Source: Seison nebaliae (taxonomy: Eukaryota > Rotifera > Pararotatoria > Seisonacea > Seisonidae). From it: DNA of 64,000 bases. The notes under the pieces were generated by a model that was not told the origin of the DNA, ran no database searches, and was given only the letters and a program-made list of their open reading frames with translations. The position numbers were made by a program, and so were the translations under genes. The stretch spans positions 1-64,000 of the forward strand of contig JALJEE010001441.1 in the NCBI GenBank assembly GCA_023231475.1. The letters are read 5' to 3'. This document shows, one piece after another, positions 1 through 7,087 of the stretch. Position 1 is the first letter of the stretch, and every line of letters begins with the position of its first letter.

Positions 1-664
1 ACTTGAAAACCTTATACTTAGAGTTCTGTCCGAGAATCAATCAGACATTAAATTTTCAAAAAAGCCGAAAAATTTTGGGTAAAATTCATCGTTGAGAAAA
101 GTTATTTTGTGAATTTTTTAGTTCATCTATTATCAATCAAACTGCATAAAAATCAAAGATTAGTAATATATAATAAGACCTAAAAGCCGATGTCCGAGAA
201 TCAATCGAACATACTGTAATCCTTAGACAATTTACTTCTTTCAATACCGTCATTTTCATTATCTTTCGGATTCAGGTTTTCTTTTATTTCATCATCGGAG
301 CAGCAAGAAACATCGTCGGAAATATCGTCGACTTCCTCCAATCCACTAAAAAATCGTGCAAAAAAATTAATCTGAAGGTAAGCTAAATTTTCAAATTGAA
401 AAAAAAGTGAAAAAAGTTTCTTTTGGTAAAAGTAACAATTCAGTCGTTTTATTAGGCTTAGACTGATTTAATTAAATTGGTCAGTTAATTTAGTGTTTAA
501 TATTACTTTTATTCAACGTCACGATGACTGTATGTGTTTCTATAGGTTTTACATACCAGTAACTTTACATTTGAATTTGTGTAGGGTAGGAAAATAATTG
601 GAAGAGAGTACTTGTCTGAATTTTTTTTTGAGTTAAATTTATTTTACTAAAATTCCCATATTAA
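1..664. other. Left edge, no firm gene; possible exon of a truncated neighbour
   Basis: This stretch precedes the 3' end of the first CAP gene. On the plus strand a candidate exon at about 276-376 has an acceptor-like TTCAG before it and a consensus donor AAG|GTAAGC at its end. One frame is open across it and encodes a hydrophobic then basic segment (FFYFIIGAARNIVG, later KKSCKKINLK). A minus-strand frame over 195-351 is also open and acidic, so the coding strand is not settled. A 16-bp direct repeat (TGTCCGAGAATCAATC) occurs at 27-42 and 191-206. I do not recognise a product. Confidence 0.25.
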
Positions 665-1480
665 TTATGCATGGAATATCCAAAAGAATGTTGAAAAAGT
701 TAAAATAATATTTATGATAATTGACGGTTTCATTGGAAGGGCTTTATCTGTGTTTTGTTCGACTAATTTAGGACATTTGCAAAGATCATCAACACATTTT
801 TTACATTCCTTCACACATGCAGTACAAGGTTCTCCTTCTTCATATGCTTTACCTTCCTCCAATTCTCTGCCACTTGTTGCGCAACACACTTTCCTACCTT
901 TAGTAGTATCCATTTGCGTCATACCACATCCGATGACACCTACTTTGTGTTGCATAATAAATAGATAACTTTGATGTGTATAATCTTTCCACTCAGCAGA
1001 ATTCTTTTTTGGTCTTTTCAATATTGCAACATTCTTAAAATATTTTTTGTCTTCTCTCGCCTTTTCTATATAAGCTTCACTCAACGTTTTTTTATCGGTT
1101 TCAAAACAATAAATATATTTCTTTGTTTCATCCATTTCAAATACTGCTGTTACTCCAATTTCCGAGTTTTCCCGCCAAGCAGCTCGTTGACCAATTGCCT
1201 CGAAGACTAAAGAATAAGTAACAGCATTCATATTCGACGAATTGACTGAACGTCGTAAATCGTTAACATAATCTCGAAATTCTTCTCGATCAGCGTTCTT
1301 CAATTTCACATGGTTCTTAAAATCTTTCGACGGTTCACCACAAACGGGAGAATCTTTTGGCGAATCTTCGTTGCAGAATTTAAATGATAAAGTCAATGGA
1401 CGTCCAGAGATCTTCGATTGAACTCCACTGAAAAAGTAGAGTTGATAGAGAACGATGGAACATATTAGCCAAATGTTCAT
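665..1480 (-). CDS. CAP/antigen-5-like secreted protein, copy A1
   Basis: This is an intronless gene for 271 residues. An N-terminal signal peptide (about residues 1-22, ending near GVQS) is followed by a divergent CAP (SCP/TAPS) domain. The CAP hallmarks are a YVNDLRR helix, an AIGQRAAW segment equivalent to the usual AQxWA, an EWKDYTHQSY segment, VIGCG, and a VCC strand. A short Cys-rich hinge ending LCKC follows. The last 20 residues are hydrophobic after a polar spacer, which looks like a GPI-attachment signal. The His of the usual HNxxR motif is replaced (VNDLR), so the classical CAP metal site is probably lost. It is closest to the third gene of the array (2422-3231). The function is unknown; family members include venom allergens and secreted effectors. 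Its ATG lies only 33 bp after the stop codon of the upstream gene. Confidence 0.85.
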   Translation of the reverse strand: MNIWLICSIVLYQLYFFSGVQSKISGRPLTLSFKFCNEDSPKDSPVCGEPSKDFKNHVKLKNADREEFRDYVNDLRRSVNSSNMNAVTYSLVFEAIGQRAAWRENSEIGVTAVFEMDETKKYIYCFETDKKTLSEAYIEKAREDKKYFKNVAILKRPKKNSAEWKDYTHQSYLFIMQHKVGVIGCGMTQMDTTKGRKVCCATSGRELEEGKAYEEGEPCTACVKECKKCVDDLCKCPKLVEQNTDKALPMKPSIIINIILTFSTFFWIFHA

Positions 1481-1513
1481 TCTCTTTTAGTTTAGCGCAC
1501 TAATATTTAATTT

Positions 1514-2308
1514 TTATTTGTTTGATAATCGATAAAATGAGAAGAAAGTTAATAAAATAAGAATTGATGGTCGATTTATATGACTTTTTGAAATATCGAT
1601 TGCTTGTCTAACTGGACATTTACATAAAACACCAGTACATTTACTACAAGTATTTGAACAATCATCACATGCTTCTCCTGTCTTGAACGTTTCATCTTTC
1701 TTGATATCCCCCAAATTGACACAACAGATTTTTCTTTCTTTCTTATGATCAGTAACGCCACAACCGATTGCTACCGATGATGCATGAACGAGAAACGAAT
1801 AACTTTGATGAGTATATCGTTTCCATTCTTTACTATCTTCCTCTGGTCGTTCCATTCTACCTTCGTTTTTAAAATATGATTTATCTTTTTTCGCTTCCTC
1901 TTTATAAGCTTCGAGTAACTTCTTTTTCTTTTCAGTCCCAAAACAATATCCGTTCGAGTCTAATCGATCGAAATCTAATTTATAATAAGTTATCAGATTT
2001 TCCGATTGATTACGCCAAGACATTCGTTGACCCATCGCCTCCAAATTGAAGGAGTAGTATAAATTGTTCATATTTGACGAATTAACAGAAGATCGTATTT
2101 CATTCACATAATCTACAAAAGCTGTTCTTTCTGCATCTGTTAATTTGACGTGTTTATCAAACGTCTTACTTGGAACTCCACAAATCGGATCATCATTCTG
2201 ATAATTTTTCTCGCACAATTTCAAACTTAATGTCAAAGGACGACCGATGATCTTTTTCGATTCAATTCCATCACCAAAACAGAAGAACGCTAATATAATA
2301 AAGATCAT
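1514..2308 (-). CDS. CAP/antigen-5-like secreted protein, copy B1
   Basis: This intronless gene encodes 264 residues. It has a short signal peptide (residues 1 to about 18), a divergent CAP domain (YVNEIRS, EAMGQRMSWRNQSE, YTHQSYSF, AIGCGVT, ICCVN), a Cys-rich hinge ending LCKC, and a hydrophobic C-terminus suggestive of GPI anchoring. It is closer to the fourth gene (3304-4101) than to its immediate neighbours: both share the SWRNQSE stretch, a Tyr-rich segment after it, and the ICCV strand. A good TATA sequence (TATAAAAAGG, 2351-2360) stands about 45 bp upstream of the ATG, and a GCGC-centred motif lies just beyond it at 2371-2381. The active-site His of HNxxR is again absent. Confidence 0.85.
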   Translation of the reverse strand: MIFIILAFFCFGDGIESKKIIGRPLTLSLKLCEKNYQNDDPICGVPSKTFDKHVKLTDAERTAFVDYVNEIRSSVNSSNMNNLYYSFNLEAMGQRMSWRNQSENLITYYKLDFDRLDSNGYCFGTEKKKKLLEAYKEEAKKDKSYFKNEGRMERPEEDSKEWKRYTHQSYSFLVHASSVAIGCGVTDHKKERKICCVNLGDIKKDETFKTGEACDDCSNTCSKCTGVLCKCPVRQAIDISKSHINRPSILILLTFFSFYRLSNK

Positions 2309-2350
2309 TAATAATAAATTTGAATTCGTTTAAAATGGACAATAGTTTTT

Positions 2351-2360
2351 CCTTTTTATA
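2351..2360 (-). promoter_or_regulatory. TATA box of CAP gene B1
   Basis: Reading the minus strand, TATAAAAAGG lies about 43-52 bp upstream of the ATG at 2308. That spacing suits a TATA box with a very short 5' UTR. It is assigned by motif and position only. Confidence 0.5.
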
Positions 2361-2421
2361 TTTCATCTTGGAGCGCAAAAATGAATTTGAAAATTTTAAT
2401 CTTTTAAATTTAATTTTTAAA

Positions 2422-3231
2422 TCAGTTCATATAATTCATTAGTAGAACGAATGAAATAATAATTAAGTTTTTCGAATTAATCAATTCATTACCGTTGGAA
2501 GACGAATCAAGTATGTCATAGTCTTTACACTTACATAGACCATCGGAACATGTTTTACATCCTTTCGGACAATCGCTACATTCTTCTCCCTCGCTATAAG
2601 CTTTCCCTTCTACGAATTCTTCATTTCCAATTGAACAACACACTTTAACTCCTTTACCCACTTTAATTTCGGTCATACCACATCCGATGAGTTTGGTAGA
2701 AAAATGAAGAATAAAGAGATAACTTTGATGTATATAATCCTTCCATTCAGCTGAATCATTTTTGGGTTTAACTAAAATTGCCTTATTTTTAAAATACTTC
2801 TTATCCGTTGCCGCATTCGCAGTATATGCGTCTGTCAACGTCTTCTTACTCGTTTCAAAACAATAAACATAATTCTGAGAATCGTCCATGTTGAATTCAT
2901 CGGTAACTCCATAGTGTGATCTTTCACGCCAAGCTGCTCGTTGACTCAACGCCTCTAATAACATCGAATATTCAACTTTTATCATATTTGTGGCATTCAC
3001 TCCACGTCGTATTCCATTAACATAATCCAGGAATTTCTGTCGTTCTTTATCCGAAAGTTCTATATGTTTATCAAAATTCTTATTCGGTTTACCGCAAATT
3101 GGAGAAGTTTCAGGCGAATCCTCATTACACAATTTATTTGATAATGTCAGAGCTTTCCCATATATTTTGGATTGGGCACCCTTCAGAAAAAACAGAAGAA
3201 ACGTTAGTAAAATTGACGAAAAAAATTTCAT
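2422..3231 (-). CDS. CAP/antigen-5-like secreted protein, copy A2
   Basis: This intronless gene encodes 269 residues with a clear signal peptide (about 1-21, ending GAQS). The divergent CAP domain contains YVNGIRR, EALSQRAAWRERS, DYIHQSYLFI, LIGCGMT and VCCS, followed by a Cys-rich hinge ending LCKC and a hydrophobic tail of about 17 residues (GPI-type signal or membrane tail). It matches the first gene (665-1480) more closely than the adjacent copies. Both carry NEDSP near the N-terminus, QRAAWRE, YCFET before a KKTL segment, and GKAY before the hinge. This pairing implies duplication of a two-gene unit. The promoter region (3232-3303) is only 72 bp and contains TTTGCGCC. Confidence 0.85.
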   Translation of the reverse strand: MKFFSSILLTFLLFFLKGAQSKIYGKALTLSNKLCNEDSPETSPICGKPNKNFDKHIELSDKERQKFLDYVNGIRRGVNATNMIKVEYSMLLEALSQRAAWRERSHYGVTDEFNMDDSQNYVYCFETSKKTLTDAYTANAATDKKYFKNKAILVKPKNDSAEWKDYIHQSYLFILHFSTKLIGCGMTEIKVGKGVKVCCSIGNEEFVEGKAYSEGEECSDCPKGCKTCSDGLCKCKDYDILDSSSNGNELINSKNLIIISFVLLMNYMN

Positions 3232-3303
3232 TTTATTATTTGCGCCAACAATAAACTGAACAATAAATTCTCAATAATTTCTTTCTGCACAAAAGAAGTT
3301 TAT

Positions 3304-4101
3304 TTAGAAATATGAGAAGCATAATAAGAAATTAATGAAGAGAAGAGGAGTGGAATATCGAATGAGAGAAGTTTTATCTAAGAAAATCGTATCACTTACC
3401 GGACATTTACATAAAGATTCGATGCATCTCGGACATTGATTCGAACAATCGCTACATTTGTTACCGACTTTAAATGTTTTTCCATTTTCCATATCTCCCA
3501 TTGTTACGCAACAAATTCTCCTGTATTCTTTATGTTCCGTTACTCCACAGCCGATTCCCATCAATTTTGCGTATAAAACAAACGAATAACTTTGATGAAT
3601 ATAATTCTTCCATTGGGACGTGTGTTTACCCGGTTTCCTTAATCTTCCCGTGTTCTTAAAATAAGGTTTATCTTCTTTCACTTTTATTTCATAAGCGGTA
3701 TGTAATTTGTCTTCGTCAGTATTACGGAAACAATAAGCATTCCCATTTTTGTTTATTAGTCCCCAATTCTGGTGATGATACGTCACAAAATCTTCAGATT
3801 GATTACGCCAAGAAATGCGTTGAGCTATTGCCTCCAAATTCATTTGGTAAACTAATTCTTGGATGTTCGATGAATTAACAGTCGACCGTAATAGATTCAC
3901 ATAATCCACAAGTTCATTCCTTTCTTTATCCTTCAATTTAATATGTTTCTTGAATGTAGAACTTGGACCACCACACATTGGATCATCTTCATTCAAACGT
4001 TTCGGACAAAGTTTTAAGCTTAACATAAACGGCCGTCCAACTACCCTAGATCGAACTACTGATAATACACCAAGATGTATAACTGCAAATAATACAAACA
4101 T
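3304..4101 (-). CDS. CAP/antigen-5-like secreted protein, copy B2
   Basis: This intronless gene encodes 265 residues. It has a signal peptide (about 1-18), then a CAP domain with YVNLLRS, EAIAQRISWRNQSE, YIHQSYSFVL, GIGCGVTEH and ICCVTMGD, a Cys-rich hinge ending LCKC, and a hydrophobic C-terminus. It pairs with the second gene (1514-2308) in sequence. Its upstream region also shares an 11-bp match with that gene (AGCGCAAAAAT on the plus strand, here at 4178-4188). The usual CAP tetrad is incomplete. No intron or frame break is visible. Confidence 0.85.
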   Translation of the reverse strand: MFVLFAVIHLGVLSVVRSRVVGRPFMLSLKLCPKRLNEDDPMCGGPSSTFKKHIKLKDKERNELVDYVNLLRSTVNSSNIQELVYQMNLEAIAQRISWRNQSEDFVTYHHQNWGLINKNGNAYCFRNTDEDKLHTAYEIKVKEDKPYFKNTGRLRKPGKHTSQWKNYIHQSYSFVLYAKLMGIGCGVTEHKEYRRICCVTMGDMENGKTFKVGNKCSDCSNQCPRCIESLCKCPVSDTIFLDKTSLIRYSTPLLFINFLLCFSYF

Positions 4102-4370
4102 TTTTTTAATAAACTTTATTTGTTTTAAATTTTAATATTAAATTTCTCGAATTACCTCTAATTAAACTTTGGACAAAAGCGCAAAAATAAGTCCGCTTGA
4201 AATCGATGATGATTTGTGTTTTGATAAAATTCTTCTATTCTTATCTGACTAATATTCTAATCAGAAATTTTCACAATAAAGAAAAATAAATCTTTTTCAG
4301 TAATTAAATTAATGTATTAATAATATTAAGAATTTATTCATAATGATAATTTTTGATATTTTAAGTTCGA

Positions 4371-5186
4371 TTAGTTTTGAAGAAAAACTATTAGATTGAG
4401 AACAAAGAGAATTGGGTAGACTGAACCATAAAATTTCGATGCAGTTCCAGTTATATATGAACTGTCGATGTTACATCTACACAACTTCTTCTTACAAGGA
4501 CACTCTCCTGGGCATTTGGCACAACTTTTACCTTTCTTGTATTCCTTTGTTGAAGTTGTACGATGATAAATAACACAGCATATTTTCTGACCAATCGTAC
4601 CGCCGTGTTCCGTTATGCCACAACCAATTTGGTACGACTTAGCATAGACGATGAAACGATAAGCTTCGTGTGTATATTTCTCCCACTCTGATCCAGTTTC
4701 CTTACTTGGTTTCTCTACTGGTTTTCCATATTCAAAATTATCCTTGTCGTCTTCCACTCTTTTCTTAAATATTTTCGTGAGTGTATTATTTTTCGGATCC
4801 TCCTCTGAAATGCACATCGCTTTATATTGGCTGCTATATTTAGATTTGAAATCATAAATCATTCCTATTTCTGACTTATTTCTCCACGACATACGTATTG
4901 CCAACGATTCGAGACTCAAATTATATTCCAGTTCACTCATGTCCGAAGCTTCTGCATCTCTTCGTTTTTCATTAACCATTGCCAAAAAGTCTTCCCGACT
5001 ACTTTTAGTCAATTTCACATGTTTATTAAAAGTAGCAGCAATATCTCCACAAAAGATATCATCCTCTTCCTTTTTAGAAAACGGACAATATTTCTTCTTC
5101 AAACTCTCTTCACTGCCAACTATTTTCGAATGGACAAATTGATGGAGAAAACAACTGAAAAGGAGAAGTTTCAAGTAAGAAATCAT
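4371..5186 (-). CDS. CAP/antigen-5-like secreted protein, copy C1
   Basis: The protein has 271 residues from the ATG at 5186. The open frame extends nine codons further upstream but only from a TTG. The chosen start (MISYLKLLL) matches the start of the neighbouring paralogue. Features are a signal peptide to about residue 20, an N-terminal Cys pair segment, a CAP core (MVNEKRR, ESLAIRMSWRNKSE, YTHEAYRFIV, IGCGITEHG, ICCV), a shorter hinge of the CPGECPCKK type ending LCRC, and a hydrophobic tail preceded by KFYG. It is most similar to the next gene (5596-6414) and clearly distinct from the A and B types. No GCGC upstream motif was seen. Confidence 0.83.
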   Translation of the reverse strand: MISYLKLLLFSCFLHQFVHSKIVGSEESLKKKYCPFSKKEEDDIFCGDIAATFNKHVKLTKSSREDFLAMVNEKRRDAEASDMSELEYNLSLESLAIRMSWRNKSEIGMIYDFKSKYSSQYKAMCISEEDPKNNTLTKIFKKRVEDDKDNFEYGKPVEKPSKETGSEWEKYTHEAYRFIVYAKSYQIGCGITEHGGTIGQKICCVIYHRTTSTKEYKKGKSCAKCPGECPCKKKLCRCNIDSSYITGTASKFYGSVYPILFVLNLIVFLQN

Positions 5187-5595
5187 TCCAATTTTTTTAA
5201 ATATTTTTTCCAATTATTACAATGGAGTCGATTGTTTCATTATTGATTTCGTTAAATAACAAATATTAATAACACTAAATAATTCTTTTATTATTAATTT
5301 AAGCAAGAAATTTGACTTAATCAAGAGATTTGACTCAATCTTTTCTTTTAGAATGTTCTCATTTTGCTCAAGATAAAGAATCCTAATTTCCAATGTGCCT
5401 AAATGGTGCTTCTCATTGTTGTTCTTTAGGATGATGATACATTCAATTATTCTAACAGTTTTTGCAGTGTATTATTCGGAATCAGATTTTTAAAGAAACA
5501 TAGATTGCAAAAGAAATTGTCCAATCATCAAAAAGTATGAAATTAAAGGAAACTTAAAAAAATGTAAGAAAAATTTTAAAAATTTATTAATTGTG
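5187..5595. other. Intergenic between CAP genes C1 and C2
   Basis: About 400 bp of A+T-rich sequence. It serves as the upstream region of C1 and the downstream region of C2. No gene, repeat or recognisable promoter element stands out. Confidence 0.5.
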
Positions 5596-6414
5596 CTAGT
5601 ACAATTTCTTGTGCAATATCAATAAATTGGTAGAGAAGATAATTAATGAGATTATTCCATAAAATTTTACAGAAGCTCCATTCGTATAAAAATCAGCGGC
5701 ACAATTACATAATTTCTCTCGACAAGGACAAGAACTGGGACATTTGGAACAACTTTTTCCTTTCGTAAATTGTTTCTTCGTCAGTCCACGATGGAAGACT
5801 ACACAACAAACCTTCTTTCCAACCGAACTATCATGTTCGGTGATACCACAACCCATTTGGAATATTTCCGAATAAATGAAAAACCAATATGATTGATGTG
5901 TATATTTCTCCCAAGCATCACCACTTTCTTTTTTTGGCTTTTCTAATAATTTTCCATATTCAAAATTATCTTTATCTTTATCCGCATGTTTCTTCAAAAT
6001 TTGTCCTATCGTCATATTTCCATAATCAGTTTCAGCTATACACAATCCTCGATATTCTATATTATGTTTCGAGTTTATATCATAAGTGACTCCCGTTTTC
6101 GATGTACCTCTCCATGACATTCGAACGCCAATCGATTCCAAACTTAAGTTATAGTCGACTTCTGTCATATCTGCTCCTCCTGCATTCCTTCGTACTTCGT
6201 TTATGATGTCTAACAATTCTTGACGTTCCTTCGATTTTAATTTAATATGTTTCTTGAAACTAGAAGCTGGATCTCCACACATCACATCATTCTCCTTCTT
6301 CTCAGCAAACGGACAGTATTTCTTATCTAGCGGTTCCTCATCACCAAGAATTTGCGCCATTTCATGTTCAAACACCAAGCAGTAAACGAGTAAAAGTTGT
6401 AAAAAAGAAATCAT
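5596..6414 (-). CDS. CAP/antigen-5-like secreted protein, copy C2
   Basis: This is the first gene of the array in the direction of transcription: intronless, 272 residues. It has a signal peptide (about 1-20), a CAP core (IINEVRR, ESIGVRMSWRGTS, YTHQSYWFFI, MGCGITEHD, VCCVVFHRG), a CPSSCPCRE hinge ending LCNC, and KFYG followed by a hydrophobic tail. It pairs with C1. The HNxxR His is replaced by Ile, so this copy too probably lacks the canonical CAP metal site. It is divergently arranged with ferroportin across 673 bp. Confidence 0.83.
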   Translation of the reverse strand: MISFLQLLLVYCLVFEHEMAQILGDEEPLDKKYCPFAEKKENDVMCGDPASSFKKHIKLKSKERQELLDIINEVRRNAGGADMTEVDYNLSLESIGVRMSWRGTSKTGVTYDINSKHNIEYRGLCIAETDYGNMTIGQILKKHADKDKDNFEYGKLLEKPKKESGDAWEKYTHQSYWFFIYSEIFQMGCGITEHDSSVGKKVCCVVFHRGLTKKQFTKGKSCSKCPSSCPCREKLCNCAADFYTNGASVKFYGIISLIIFSTNLLILHKKLY

Positions 6415-7087
6415 TTACTATATTTTTTTTCTTATTTTCCCTTAATCAAAATACAATTTTGAATTGTTCAACATTAAAAAGAAATTTTAGAGATTATTAT
6501 AAAAAAACTTCCAATTTATCTAACACTCTCAATTTTCTTCTCAAATCCAACAATAGTATGAAACATATTGTTGAATTTACAATCTCCATTAATTGTTAAA
6601 TGATAAGAATAAAAATTATACGGAAATTATACATACGGAAATTCTAAATATCTGATAATTCGTCTATTGACAACACCATGAGGAAATCGAATGAACTTGA
6701 CATTTGTTGTGTAAGTTTAATGAAGAAATAATCTACAAAATGTTTTATCTCAAAATAATCAGAAAGTTGAACAGTTTTCTTTTAATGAATTATATGAAAA
6801 TAAGAGAAAGAATGAAAAATTTTTGTTTTATTGAAAAAACTAAATATTTGAACACGAAATTAAAGGAAACTAATATTTTGAACGAGTGAAGAGAATGTTG
6901 AGATTCGAAATAATTTGTAATCGAATAATAAGACGAATTCTATTAATTTGTTATCTTCTATATACAAATGGTGACTAGAAATGTATTTATATTGTGAAGT
7001 TCTCAATATGATACTGAATAGAAAAAGTGAATTGTGTTGTTGAAAATAAATAATTTTTTTTCAAAATAGAAGTGAATGTGAAGGTGA
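6415..7087. promoter_or_regulatory. Divergent intergenic region, CAP array / ferroportin
   Basis: The 673 bp separate two start codons pointing outwards, so promoters for both the CAP array and ferroportin should lie here. Just before the ferroportin ATG the plus strand reads TTTTTTTTCAAAATAG|AAGTG. This could be a 3' splice site ending a 5'-UTR intron. I looked for a CAGUGN-type iron-responsive element upstream of ferroportin and saw none. Confidence 0.45.

Noticed and set aside
6900-7087. Iron-responsive element upstream of ferroportin
   Set aside because: No CAGUGN loop with a flanking stem was found in the upstream sequence.
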